Origin: SLDF01 sp964537925
GTDB lineage: Bacteria; Bacteroidota; Bacteroidia; Chitinophagales; Saprospiraceae
Length of the DNA stretch: 64,000 nt
Direction: 5' to 3'
Assembly: GCA_964537925.1 (NCBI GenBank)
Contig: CAZICV010000005.1
Coordinates: 186,001-250,000 of the forward strand
The translations under genes were made by a program, and so were the position numbers. The stretch's first letter is position 1, and each line of letters begins with the position of its first letter. This document shows positions 8,764-17,136 of this stretch, in pieces. The notes beneath the pieces are model-generated. The model made no database searches, was not told where the DNA came from, and saw only the letters and a list, made by a program, of their open reading frames with translations.

Positions 8764-9579
8764 ATGCGAAATTTCAGGTATTACATATATATAGGAGCAT
8801 TGATTGTTTTCTTGGGATGTGCAGAGGATAAGGTTTTGTTCACCCAATACTATGAAAATCAAGAAAGCTTAATGCATAAAATAATTGGAGATGATTTGTC
8901 AAATAGCTGCTATTATGGATATTATATAGACGGAACACTCAAGTACGAATTCTGCCTGGTGGACAGCCTGAAACAGGGAATTGACCGGTACTACAACGAG
9001 GACGGAAGTCTACATACCAGTGCTTTTTTTGACAAAGGACAGATTGTCGGATGCGATACCTTTTTCAGAAACTCAGGATCTATCAACAGGATCGTCTCAT
9101 ATAGGGATGGTCAACCTAATGGTCCGATATATATATATCAGGAAGATGGTAAACTAAAGGCTTATAATCTTACACACAATGGAGACATATATTATATAAA
9201 AACATACTTATACAATGATAGCGACGAGAGTGTGGACTCTATCTGTACCTACAATGTAGTCATCCACACGAACAGGGATACGTTTTATACGGGGGATACT
9301 ATGGTAGTGACATTCAGTCTACCGATCCAAGAGGAGCCACACGGTGTAGAGAAGTTCCTATTAACATTTGCAACGGACATCGTGCTAGAGAACGAAGCAT
9401 TGGAGCCGGATTCTGAACCTCGAACCGTTACTTTGCAAAAAGATAAAATTGAAAAGAAATATCTCATGCTCGAACCTGGTACAGTGCGGGTATGGGGTGC
9501 GCTGAACTACGAGCCTGCATCGGTCAAGCTAAAGCAAAACGCCTTATCAAAGAAGTTCATTCAGGTGCTAAGAAGATAA
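8764..9579 (+). CDS. Lipoprotein with MORN-type repeats, candidate RHS-tail partner
   Basis: The 271-residue product has a short lipoprotein signal (IVFLGC, lipid-bearing Cys at about 19). Residues 50-140 hold repeats of the MORN_2 type (YYIDGTLKYEF, YYNEDGSLHTS, IYQEDGKLKAY), as found in YwqK-family proteins often annotated as antitoxins. The C-terminal half looks beta-rich and is not recognised. The gene starts 6 bp after the RHS gene and its first half is clearly AT-richer than the surroundings, as is the 3' end of the RHS gene, which suggests the tail and this gene were acquired together. A role as immunity or accessory protein for the RHS tail is inferred from position only. Confidence 0.65.
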   Translation: MRNFRYYIYIGALIVFLGCAEDKVLFTQYYENQESLMHKIIGDDLSNSCYYGYYIDGTLKYEFCLVDSLKQGIDRYYNEDGSLHTSAFFDKGQIVGCDTFFRNSGSINRIVSYRDGQPNGPIYIYQEDGKLKAYNLTHNGDIYYIKTYLYNDSDESVDSICTYNVVIHTNRDTFYTGDTMVVTFSLPIQEEPHGVEKFLLTFATDIVLENEALEPDSEPRTVTLQKDKIEKKYLMLEPGTVRVWGALNYEPASVKLKQNALSKKFIQVLRR

Positions 9580-9664
9580 AACGCCATGATCTGCGGAATA
9601 AAAGAGTCATTTTCGCTTTCCAAGGCATACGAAATTGTCCGGATCAGGGACAGGCGCCGCCCGT

Positions 9665-10333
9665 ATGAGCCCTTTCGATCCGAATGAAGCGAATGAAGAG
9701 ACCCTGCTCGCCTGGCGCCTGCCTGCCGGGGTGGTCCGCAATATCCTTCGCTACAGGGAGAAAGGCGGTAGGTTCCGGACCGCCGAGGATCTGAAGCGGA
9801 TATACGGGATGCCCGAACAAGTCTGGAAGCAGATGGCCCGATATATCGATATACAACCATCCGGAGAGGCCGCTGGCCATATGGACAAACAAGCCCAATC
9901 TGCCCCCGGAGCCAAAGCTGCAGACCGCTTGCCCGTCCAGCTTGATATCAATGCCGCTTCAGAGGCAGAATGGCAGTACCTGCCCGGCATCGGTCCGGCC
10001 TATGCGCGCAAGATCGTTGCCTTCAGGAAGAAGCTGGGTGGATTCTGCTCCATAGCGCAGGTAGGGGAGACCTATCACCTGCCGGATTCGGTGTTTGCCA
10101 GGATAGAGTCCCAGCTTGTGCTCGCCAGTCCCTGGACGAGGATACCGGTCAACAGCGCGGATGCAGAGACATTACAGGCGCATCCCTATATCAGCTACAA
10201 ACAGGCCCGGCTGATTGTCAACTACCGGGACCAGCATGGGGACTATGGCGATATCTCCTTCCTGGAGCGTATCAGGGTCCTGGATACGGCCTGGATAGCG
10301 CGTATCGGGCCCTACCTGGATTTTGCGCCCTGA
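9665..10333 (+). CDS. Helix-hairpin-helix (ComEA-like) protein
   Basis: About 222 residues containing three helix-hairpin-helix units of the ComEA/ComEA-related type: DPNEANEETLLAWRLP.. with GGRFRTAEDLKRIYGMP, INAASEAEWQYLPGIG.. with GGFCSIAQVGETYHLP, and NSADAETLQAHPYIS with YGDISFLERI. These motifs bind DNA non-specifically; Bacteroidota homologues usually have an N-terminal membrane helix. Here the frame upstream of the first motif has no room for one: the ATG at 9665 was preferred over a TTG at 9635 and neither provides it. The gene may be shortened, or a frameshift may have removed the anchor. It stops 2 bp before the convergent fbp gene. Confidence 0.7.
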   Translation: MSPFDPNEANEETLLAWRLPAGVVRNILRYREKGGRFRTAEDLKRIYGMPEQVWKQMARYIDIQPSGEAAGHMDKQAQSAPGAKAADRLPVQLDINAASEAEWQYLPGIGPAYARKIVAFRKKLGGFCSIAQVGETYHLPDSVFARIESQLVLASPWTRIPVNSADAETLQAHPYISYKQARLIVNYRDQHGDYGDISFLERIRVLDTAWIARIGPYLDFAP

Positions 10334-10335
10334 GC

Positions 10336-11352
10336 TCAGATACTGCGCGGTACATCGGCGCTGTACCGCTCTACAAACTGCTGCATCTCCTCCACCATCT
10401 CCGGAGACCCGATCACGATGGTCGATCGCTGGTGCAGGTTTACAGGCTCTATATCCAGCGTCCTCATCAGGTTGGTAGTGATGGCCTTGCCTCCGGCCTG
10501 CTCCACGATCATGGCCATCGGGTTGCACTCATAGAGCAGCCGCAGCTTGCCCTGTGGGTATTTCCTGGTGTTGGGATAGAGGAATATGCCGCCCTGGAAC
10601 AGGATACGGTGGATATCAGATACCATCGACCCGATGTAACGGAGCCGCAGATTCTGATCGCAGCAGTAGTCGATATACCTGCGCATCTCGAGGTCAAACT
10701 TCAGGTAATAGCCCTGGTTGACAGAGTAGTACTGTCCGCGCTTGGGTATCTGTATGTCGCGGTGAGAGAGGCAGAATTCCCCGATCGAAGGGTCCAGGGT
10801 AAAGCCGTTGACCCCCCTGCCCGTCGTATAGACAAGTATGGTCGAAGTACCGTAGAGTACATAGCCTGCGGCTACCTGCCGTGAACCGGCCTGGAGAAAA
10901 TCCTCTCTTATGACATCGCCCGATTCGTCGCTCATGCGGCGGTATATGGCAAAGATAGTGCCGACGGATACGTTCACGTCGATATTGGAAGAGCCGTCCA
11001 GCGGGTCCATGAGCACGACGTACTTGCCCGACTTGGAGTCGACCGCCGGTATCGGGATGAAGTCTTCGTTCTCTTCGGAGGCTACGCCGCAGCATTCGCC
11101 GCTGTTCTTGAGGCATTCGATGAATTTCTCGTTGGCGTACACATCCAGTTTCTGCTGTACTTCGCCGCTCGAGTTGGCGCTTCCTTCCACGCCGAGTATA
11201 TTGATGAGTCCTGCTTTATTGACTTCGCGGTTGACGATCTTGGCCGCTACTCCGATGTCCCTCAGGAGCCCGGTGAGCTCACCGGTGGCATAGCTGAAGT
11301 CATTCTGACGTTTGATGATGAATTCATCAAGGGTAATGATCCTGTGATCCAT
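10336..11352 (-). CDS. fbp: Class I fructose-1,6-bisphosphatase
   Basis: A 338-residue protein of the normal length for class I FBPase, which hydrolyses fructose 1,6-bisphosphate to fructose 6-phosphate in gluconeogenesis in the cytoplasm. The metal/phosphate signature DPLDGSSNID is present, preceded by GVASEENED with the acidic metal ligands; sugar-phosphate binding segments (YIGSMVSDIHRIL, GGIFLYPNT, KLRLLYECNPMA) follow. The ATG at 11352 fits the family start MDHRIITLDEFI. A Bacteroidota-type promoter (11378-11406) lies just upstream. It converges with the HhH gene. Confidence 0.96.
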   Translation of the reverse strand: MDHRIITLDEFIIKRQNDFSYATGELTGLLRDIGVAAKIVNREVNKAGLINILGVEGSANSSGEVQQKLDVYANEKFIECLKNSGECCGVASEENEDFIPIPAVDSKSGKYVVLMDPLDGSSNIDVNVSVGTIFAIYRRMSDESGDVIREDFLQAGSRQVAAGYVLYGTSTILVYTTGRGVNGFTLDPSIGEFCLSHRDIQIPKRGQYYSVNQGYYLKFDLEMRRYIDYCCDQNLRLRYIGSMVSDIHRILFQGGIFLYPNTRKYPQGKLRLLYECNPMAMIVEQAGGKAITTNLMRTLDIEPVNLHQRSTIVIGSPEMVEEMQQFVERYSADVPRSI

Positions 11353-11377
11353 GGTCGGCGCCTTTTTTAGATAGATA

Positions 11378-11406
11378 CAAACGTACGCAAAATTTTCCAG
11401 CCCAAA
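11378..11406 (-). promoter_or_regulatory. Promoter of fbp
   Basis: On the minus strand a TTTG (11406-11403) is followed after 17 bp by TACGTTTG (11385-11378), matching the Bacteroidota sigma consensus TTTG-N19-TAnnTTTG. The start codon of fbp is 26 bp downstream of the -7 box. Confidence 0.5.
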
Positions 11407-11555
11407 TTATCGATTAAATACCCGGCTGACTTTTGGGGTAAAATTCCTTCCTGTACCCGAAAATACGGTGTTTGCCGAAGAAATGACGGGATTGGACGTG
11501 CGCCCTGCTGCCTGTTCCGACCAGGTCGCTGATCCATTTTCCCTTAAGGGTTGTT

Positions 11556-11563
11556 TACCTTTG
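11556..11563 (+). promoter_or_regulatory. -7 box upstream of ABC exporter gene
   Basis: TACCTTTG is a perfect match to TAnnTTTG, 22 bp before the TTG start at 11586. No clear -33 TTTG is seen. Confidence 0.4.
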
Positions 11564-11585
11564 CAGTCAAGAAACGGATCTTCGT

Positions 11586-13355
11586 TTGAATTCACTTCGC
11601 TCGCTCAACAAATACCTGTACCGCTACCGATGGAGACTTCTGGTCGGTATCCTATTCGTGTGTATATCCAACTATTTCCAGATACTGCAGCCCCAGATCA
11701 TCCGGGATGCGCTCAATCTGGTCGTGGACTACCTGCAGAAGGACGAGGTGACAGAAGCCGACAAGGCAGCCATACGAAGCGGTCTCCTGCGTTTCAGCGG
11801 GCTGGTACTCGTGTGCGCGTTGCTCATGGGGGTGTTCATGTTCATGATGCGACAGACCCTGATCGTGATGTCGCGCCTGGTCGAGTACGATCTGCGCAAA
11901 GACCTGTTTGAGCACTATGAGAAGCTCGACCTGGCCTTCTACCGGAAGAACAGGACCGGGGACCTGATGGCGCGGATCACCGAAGATGTGTCCAAAGTGC
12001 GCATGTACCTGGGTCCGGCTATCCTCTACGCGATCAATATCGTGTCGCTTTTCGTGCTGGTGACCTATGCGATGTTCAGCGTCAATGCCGAGCTGGCTTT
12101 CTACTGCCTGTTGCCGCTGCCGGTGCTCTCGGTCTCGATCTACTTCATCAGCAATATCATCAACCGCAAGAGCGACCTTATACAGAAACAGCTTTCCACA
12201 CTCAATTCGATCGCACAGGAGGCATTCTCAGGTATACGGATTGTGAAGTCCTATGTGCAGGAGAAGCAGATCGGTCGGCACTTTGCGGACGAATCGGATG
12301 TATACAAGGAGAAATCTATGGGCCTGGCCCGTGCGGATGCACTTTTTGCACCGCTGATGCTGCTGATCATCGGCGCCAGTACCATACTGACGATCTATTT
12401 TGGCGGCCGGCAGGTGATTGCAGGCACGCTGCAGCCGGGCAATATCGCAGAGTTTGTGATCTATGTCAATATGCTGACCTGGCCGGTGACCTCGATCGGC
12501 TGGATCGCCTCTCTGATACAACAGGCTGCAGTATCGCAGCGCAGGATCAACGAATTTCTGAATACACAGCCCCAGATCGTCAACTCGGGTACCCTGCAGG
12601 CGCCGCTCAGGGGACATATAGAGTTCAGGGATGTACACTTCACCTACCTGGATACCGGGATAGAGGCTTTGCAGGGAGTCAGTTTCACACTCGAGCCCGG
12701 TCAGCGCCTGGCGGTCATCGGGCGTACGGGTTCCGGTAAGACCACTATCGCGGATCTGATGCTGCGTATGTACGATGTACACAAGGGGGAGATCCTGCTC
12801 GACGGCAGTCCAATCGCCGATCACGATCTGTCGTATCTGAGGGAGCGGATCGGCTATGTGCCCCAGGATGTGTTTCTCTTCTCCGATACCGTCTCCGGCA
12901 ATATTGCCTTCGGTACGCCCGGCGCGGAGCAGTCCCGCATAGAGGAGATGGCGCGCTATGCGTCGGTCTATGATGATATCAGCCAGTTTCCGGCCGGCTT
13001 CGCTACGATGGTCGGTGAGCGTGGTGTGACACTATCCGGTGGTCAGAAGCAGCGTGTATCCATCGCACGCGCCCTGATCAAGGACCCCGATATCATCCTG
13101 CTCGATGACTGCCTGTCGGCTGTGGACACGACGACCGAGCAGGCGATCCTCGAATACTTCAATACAGTCCTCAAGGACAAGTCTGCCATCATTATCACAC
13201 ACCGTATTTACGAGTCGCTTGAATTTGACAAGATCATTGTGCTGGACAGGGGCCGTATCATAGAGTCAGGCGACCACGAGACCCTGATGCTCAGCCGCGG
13301 ATACTACGCCCGCTTATTCGAAAAACAAAAGAATGAGACCGAGCAAATAAAATAA
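11586..13355 (+). CDS. ABC exporter half-transporter (permease-ATPase fusion)
   Basis: The 589-residue product has an N-terminal six-helix exporter domain (residues ~1-310) and a C-terminal ATPase with Walker A GRTGSGKT, the signature LSGGQKQR and Walker B IILLDDCLSAVD. The residue after Walker B, normally the catalytic Glu (LLDE), is Asp here (LLDD). That is typical of the degenerate half of heterodimeric exporters such as BmrC/YheI, so it probably pairs with a second half-transporter, which is not in this window. The start is TTG (NSLRSLNKYLYRYRWRLL, the common family N-terminus). Substrate is unknown; lipid or drug export is usual. Confidence 0.9.
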   Translation: MNSLRSLNKYLYRYRWRLLVGILFVCISNYFQILQPQIIRDALNLVVDYLQKDEVTEADKAAIRSGLLRFSGLVLVCALLMGVFMFMMRQTLIVMSRLVEYDLRKDLFEHYEKLDLAFYRKNRTGDLMARITEDVSKVRMYLGPAILYAINIVSLFVLVTYAMFSVNAELAFYCLLPLPVLSVSIYFISNIINRKSDLIQKQLSTLNSIAQEAFSGIRIVKSYVQEKQIGRHFADESDVYKEKSMGLARADALFAPLMLLIIGASTILTIYFGGRQVIAGTLQPGNIAEFVIYVNMLTWPVTSIGWIASLIQQAAVSQRRINEFLNTQPQIVNSGTLQAPLRGHIEFRDVHFTYLDTGIEALQGVSFTLEPGQRLAVIGRTGSGKTTIADLMLRMYDVHKGEILLDGSPIADHDLSYLRERIGYVPQDVFLFSDTVSGNIAFGTPGAEQSRIEEMARYASVYDDISQFPAGFATMVGERGVTLSGGQKQRVSIARALIKDPDIILLDDCLSAVDTTTEQAILEYFNTVLKDKSAIIITHRIYESLEFDKIIVLDRGRIIESGDHETLMLSRGYYARLFEKQKNETEQIK

Positions 13356-13385
13356 GTTGGACCGCATATTTTTGAATTTATCGCT

Positions 13386-13393
13386 TACATTTG
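13386..13393 (+). promoter_or_regulatory. -7 box upstream of DUF3276 gene
   Basis: TACATTTG matches TAnnTTTG, 50 bp before the GTG start at 13444. The upstream -33 element is not clear. Confidence 0.4.
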
Positions 13394-13443
13394 TGAGAGT
13401 GTGCGGTGCATATATTTTGTTTTGAAGATAAAACTTTGAGAAA

Positions 13444-13833
13444 GTGGAAAACGACAGGACGCAGAATCAGATGGATAGTGTTTACTCGAATAAGATCAAG
13501 GCGGGTAAGCGCAGAACTTATTTCTTTGATGTGCGTAAGACGAAGGGGGATGATTTCTATATTACGCTGACTGAGAGCACCAAACGCTTCAACGGTAACG
13601 GATACGAGCGCCACAAGATATTTTTGTACAAGGAAGATTTCAATCGCTTCATCTCCGGCCTGGAGGAAGTGATCAACAAAGTGAAAACCGAATACATGCC
13701 GGAGTATGACTACGATGAGTTCATGCGCCGCCAGGAAGAATGGGAAGCCCGACAGGAGAACGGAGATTTTGACGCCGATGAGGAAAGATACGAAAGAGCG
13801 AAAGTAGCCAAGGACGATGATATGTCCTGGTAA
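13444..13833 (+). CDS. DUF3276 PUR-alpha-like protein
   Basis: A 129-residue protein with the PUR-like core KAGKRRTYFFDVRKTKGDDF followed by ITLTESTKRF and HKIFLYKEDFNRF, characteristic of DUF3276, a Bacteroidota family related to PUR-alpha and Borrelia BpuR. These proteins bind single-stranded nucleic acid and act in RNA or DNA regulation in the cytoplasm. The acidic C-terminal tail (EERYERAKVAKDDDMSW) is typical. The GTG at 13444 gives the usual MEN-type N-terminus; an internal ATG at 13471 is the alternative. It stands as its own transcription unit. Confidence 0.9.
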   Translation: MENDRTQNQMDSVYSNKIKAGKRRTYFFDVRKTKGDDFYITLTESTKRFNGNGYERHKIFLYKEDFNRFISGLEEVINKVKTEYMPEYDYDEFMRRQEEWEARQENGDFDADEERYERAKVAKDDDMSW

Positions 13834-14036
13834 ATGGTAGTTGTGAATTAAAAACGGAAAAAGAATCAGGCGACCCGGCAGCGGGTCTCCCTTGTCTGCA
13901 GATACTCAGGGATGTACGATGTATTTGGTTTGATTTGGCCTTGGCTTCCTGGCAGTTTTCATGATGTTTGTTGCCCCGGCAAATCCTGTATTATCAGTCC
14001 TACCTGCTTTTATTTCATTTTTTAAACTGTTGTTTT

Positions 14037-14510
14037 ATGAACATTTATGTCGGCAATCTGAATTTCAGATTGGCTGAACCGGAACTGATCAAGATGTTTG
14101 CGCTCTTTGGTGAGGTCGGTTCGGTAAAAATCATCCACGACCGTGATACAGGTCGTAGCAAAGGTTACGCTTTCGTCGAGATGCCCAATGAAGATGACGG
14201 CCGCAGAGCGATCCTCAACCTCAACGATACAGAGGTGATGGAGCGCAGGATCGTGGTCAACGAAGCAAAACCCCCGTCCAGCTTTGATCGCAAACCGGGT
14301 GGATTCAACAAGGGCGGCGGTAGCGGTGGCTACGGCGGCGGTGGAGGATATGGTGGCGGCGGAGGCGGCTACAAGAAGCCCTACGGTGGCGGAGGCGGCG
14401 GAGGCGGCTTCAACCGTGGCGGAGGCGGAGGAGGAGACCGTCAGGGTGGCTATCAGAAGCCCTTCAGACAAGGTCCCCCGCGCGAAAGAGAATGGCGCAA
14501 CGACGACTGA
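14037..14510 (+). CDS. RRM RNA-binding protein with glycine-rich tail
   Basis: A 157-residue protein: an RRM domain at residues 1-80 with RNP2 IYVGNL and RNP1 KGYAFVEM, then a ~70-residue Gly/Tyr/Arg-rich tail (GGGGYGGGG and FNRGG blocks) ending in basic residues. This is the layout of cyanobacterial and Bacteroidota cold-inducible RNA-binding proteins, which bind RNA and remodel structure after cold shock. The ATG at 14037 starts right at the RRM (MNIYVGNL). The 5' untranslated region is about 200 bp long and a strong intrinsic terminator follows. Cold induction is inferred from the family. Confidence 0.93.
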   Translation: MNIYVGNLNFRLAEPELIKMFALFGEVGSVKIIHDRDTGRSKGYAFVEMPNEDDGRRAILNLNDTEVMERRIVVNEAKPPSSFDRKPGGFNKGGGSGGYGGGGGYGGGGGGYKKPYGGGGGGGGFNRGGGGGGDRQGGYQKPFRQGPPREREWRNDD

Positions 14511-14530
14511 TTTATGTCGGAAAACAATAG

Positions 14531-14559
14531 GCCGCTCATCTGTGAGCGGCTTTTTTTTT
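14531..14559 (+). terminator. Intrinsic terminator after RRM gene
   Basis: Perfect 8-bp stem GCCGCTCA / TGAGCGGC with a TCTG loop, followed by nine T residues, 20 bp after the RRM stop codon. Confidence 0.92.
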
Positions 14560-14586
14560 CTATTCAAGCTATCTAACGTAGACATC

Positions 14587-15129
14587 ATGAAACATATCGC
14601 TGTATTCTGCGGTGCACGGGCCGGTAGCCAGGTGGTGTACAGGAATGAAGCTGCTGCGGTCGGACGGCTGATCGCGGACCGGGGTATGACCCTCGTATAT
14701 GGCGGCGGCAGTACAGGTCTCATGGGGGCTGTATCGGATGCCGTACTCGCACACGGGGGGCATGTGGTGGGCGTCATTCCTCAGCGGCTGGTGGACAGGG
14801 AGCTGGCTCACCGGGGTATCCAGGAGCTGGTCGTAGTGGAGACGATGCATGAGCGCAAGGCACAGATGGCGATGCTGGCAGATGCTTTCCTGGTGCTGCC
14901 CGGCGGCATCGGTACACTGGAGGAGCTGATGGAGATCTATACCTGGCAGTACCTGGGATACCATGGGAAGCCGATCGGCCTGCTCAATACCGGTGACTTC
15001 TATGGTCCTTTTCTCCGCTTCCTGGAACATTCGGTGGTGCAGGGATTCCTGGATGCAGACACACTGGGCAGGCTGATCGTGTCAGATGACCCGGAGGAGT
15101 TGATGGAGAGGCTGGCTGAAGATATATAG
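14587..15129 (+). CDS. LOG-family protein (nucleotide 5'-monophosphate phosphoribohydrolase)
   Basis: A 180-residue Rossmann-fold protein with the LOG/TIGR00730 signatures: GGGSTGLMGAVSDA near residue 40 and PGGIGTLEELME near 105. Family members cleave the N-glycosidic bond of (cytokinin) riboside 5'-monophosphates, releasing base and ribose 5-phosphate. The nearly invariant Arg/Lys of the substrate site is present in HERKAQM. The ATG at 14587 (MKHIAVFCG) is the standard family start. It lies directly after the RRM terminator and is probably transcribed alone. The physiological substrate in this organism is unknown. Confidence 0.9.
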   Translation: MKHIAVFCGARAGSQVVYRNEAAAVGRLIADRGMTLVYGGGSTGLMGAVSDAVLAHGGHVVGVIPQRLVDRELAHRGIQELVVVETMHERKAQMAMLADAFLVLPGGIGTLEELMEIYTWQYLGYHGKPIGLLNTGDFYGPFLRFLEHSVVQGFLDADTLGRLIVSDDPEELMERLAEDI

Positions 15130-15282
15130 CTGCAGAAGAGAACGAGTCGTTATGTGCTCTTTCGGAGGTGGAATGAACTTGCGATAAGGGGTCCCATAAG
15201 TGAAAATATCGAGTCGCTACTTGACTCTGATGAGGAAGAATGAGAATTCTGATTACGAGATTTCTACTTAAAGAGTTCTGAA

Positions 15283-15332
15283 AAGCTCTTTAAGAGCTTC
15301 GTTCGTAAACTAACTTTCAAGAGTTAGCTTAC
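15283..15332 (+). other. Two tandem hairpins in the leader of the T9SS gene at 15360
   Basis: AAGCTCTT-T-AAGAGCTT (15283-15299) is a perfect palindrome. Next comes an 11-bp arm pair (15305-15315 with 15322-15332, one mismatch) around a 6-nt loop. They end 27 bp before the ATG at 15360. No T-run follows, so they look like a structured leader or protein-binding palindromes rather than a terminator. Confidence 0.45.
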
Positions 15333-15359
15333 GTCTTGATAGATAAAGACTATGATCAT

Positions 15360-16424
15360 ATGCGACCCTATACCTTCCTGCTCTATCTGCTTTACATACC
15401 CCGTCTCTGGTCGCAGTGCGACTTCTCCGTACAGATCACAGCGAGCAGTGTACTGCTCTGCCCCGGTACGGAAGTGACGATGCATGTACCCGATACATTC
15501 GACAGCTACCAGTGGTACATGGATGAAGAGCTGCTGGCTGGTGCGACAGAGGCCGGACTGACACTCAGCTTCTATGATGCGGCCGGATCGCGGTTCAGCG
15601 TCAAACTTACAAAGGACGAGTGTAGCGAGCAAACCCCTCAGCTACTGGTCGATGGGTATGCATTCCTGCCGATCTACCTGGTCCTGACGGGAGGATTCGG
15701 CTTTGATCCCGATAGCGAGCAGTTTGTGCTTTGCGATGAGACCCAGTACGGCGGACCCGATACCCTGGTCCTGCATATAGGCGGGGGGTATGATACACTG
15801 ATCGCGTGGTACCGAGACGGGGAGTTGCTCCCGGAGCAGAGCGGATCGCTGGCCATCACTACAGAAGGCACTTATATTGCCGTAGCGGCGCCTTCGGTTT
15901 GCCCGAACTTCCTGCAGCAGACATTGCCGACAAGTGTACGTATCGGGCAGGCAGCCGAAGTGTATGTAGCGGAAGACCAGGGTGTGTTGTATGCGCGGTC
16001 AGACATGGCGCTTTCCTATATCCAGTGGTACAAGGACGATGAACTGATACCAGATGCCAATACGGATACCTACACACCCACAGCGTCGGGTGAATATGCC
16101 TTCTATGCGGAGAACTTTTACTGCAGATCCTTTTCGGATACATTCAGTTTTGTCGTATCGTCCGTACCGGGAGCCGGTCAGGACTTGTCCGGCCAGATCT
16201 GGCCTCTGCCCTGCGCAGATATACTACATGTAAGCATAGCGGGTGCACAACAGCCTGAACTCCGGCTACACAGCATCGACGGCAGAGTGGCAGGGGTTTC
16301 CGTGACAGCTACTGCTGCCACCGGCCTGTATACGCTGGATATGTCGGGCGTCGCGGCTGGCGCCTATATACTGCAGATCTTCGGCGAAGGTCGTAGCGAA
16401 AGCCATTTGATCCTGAAGCAATAG
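15360..16424 (+). CDS. Secreted Ig/PKD-like protein with T9SS sorting domain
   Basis: The 354-residue product has a short signal peptide (LLYLLYIPRLWSQ) and beta-rich Ig/PKD-like repeats with the recurring motif YQWYMDEELL, AWYRDGELL and QWYKDDELI at ~60, ~155 and ~225, each followed by a T/S-rich YTFTA-like strand. The last ~75 residues are a T9SS sorting domain (IWPLPCADILHV, LRLHSIDGRV, SGVAAGAYILQI). It is predicted to be exported across the outer membrane. Such Ig-like modules usually mediate adhesion; no enzyme domain is seen. The ATG at 15360 was preferred over a TTG at 15336 because it places the hydrophobic segment at the N-terminus. Confidence 0.8.
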   Translation: MRPYTFLLYLLYIPRLWSQCDFSVQITASSVLLCPGTEVTMHVPDTFDSYQWYMDEELLAGATEAGLTLSFYDAAGSRFSVKLTKDECSEQTPQLLVDGYAFLPIYLVLTGGFGFDPDSEQFVLCDETQYGGPDTLVLHIGGGYDTLIAWYRDGELLPEQSGSLAITTEGTYIAVAAPSVCPNFLQQTLPTSVRIGQAAEVYVAEDQGVLYARSDMALSYIQWYKDDELIPDANTDTYTPTASGEYAFYAENFYCRSFSDTFSFVVSSVPGAGQDLSGQIWPLPCADILHVSIAGAQQPELRLHSIDGRVAGVSVTATAATGLYTLDMSGVAAGAYILQIFGEGRSESHLILKQ

Positions 16425-16431
16425 ATGCTCT

Positions 16432-17136
16432 TCACTCCCTGATCTCGAGCCTGAAGCCTACGGAGTGGTAGTTCTGTATCTCTACCCGCGGGTCGTCCTT
16501 GAGGTATTTCCTGAGTTTGGACAGGAATACATCCAGGCTGCGCCCTACGAAATAGTCGTCCTGTCCCCAGATCTTGAGCAGGATCTCTTCGCGGCGCAAC
16601 ACGTTGCCCCGGTTGCGGCACAGCAGGTGTAATATGTCGGCTTCGCGTTGTGTGAGGTTCTTCACCTGGTCCCTGAAGCGCAGGCAAAGGTTTTTGTAGT
16701 CGAATGTATAGTCGCCCAGCTCATAAGTTTCCTTTTCGGCGAGTGGCAGCGACTTGCTGCGGCGCAGGAAGACGCGTATACGCATCACCAGCTCTTCGAT
16801 ATTGAACGGCTTGGTGATATAGTCGTCTGCTCCGGTCTTGAAGCCTTCGACCTTGTCCTCGTCCAGTGTCTTGGCGGTAAGGAAAAGGATGGGTACTTCG
16901 TCATCGAGCAGGCGGATCTCCTTGGCGAGTGCAAACCCATCCCGTTTGGGCAGCATCACATCCAGAATACAGAGATCATAAGTGCCTTCCCTGAAGCGGT
17001 CCAGGCCTTCCTGTCCGTCGGCGGCCAGTACGATCTCGAATCCCTTCAGCCTGAGGTAATCCCGGATCACGGTCCCCAGGTTCTGGTCGTCCTCGACCAG
17101 CAGTATCTGTGCTTTGCTATTATCAGTTGGTTCCAT
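16432..17136 (-). CDS. OmpR-family response regulator (RprY-like)
   Basis: A 234-residue two-domain regulator. The receiver domain (1-125) has the acidic pair in LLVEDDQ, the phosphoacceptor Asp in CILDVMLPKRDGF, the conserved Thr in LFLTAK and the Lys in YITKPF. The C-terminal winged helix (140-230) holds ILHLLCRNRGNVLRREEILLKIWG and SLDVFLSKLRKYL, typical of OmpR/PhoB DNA binding. It follows the kinase gene with a 14-bp overlap, so the two are translated together. RprXY in Bacteroides is the closest well-known pair; the regulon here is unknown. Confidence 0.93.
   Translation of the reverse strand: MEPTDNSKAQILLVEDDQNLGTVIRDYLRLKGFEIVLAADGQEGLDRFREGTYDLCILDVMLPKRDGFALAKEIRLLDDEVPILFLTAKTLDEDKVEGFKTGADDYITKPFNIEELVMRIRVFLRRSKSLPLAEKETYELGDYTFDYKNLCLRFRDQVKNLTQREADILHLLCRNRGNVLRREEILLKIWGQDDYFVGRSLDVFLSKLRKYLKDDPRVEIQNYHSVGFRLEIRE

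Noticed and set aside
14290..14470. Glycine-rich repeats in the RRM gene as a DNA repeat of interest
   Set aside because: Explained by a Gly-rich protein tail, which is normal for this family.
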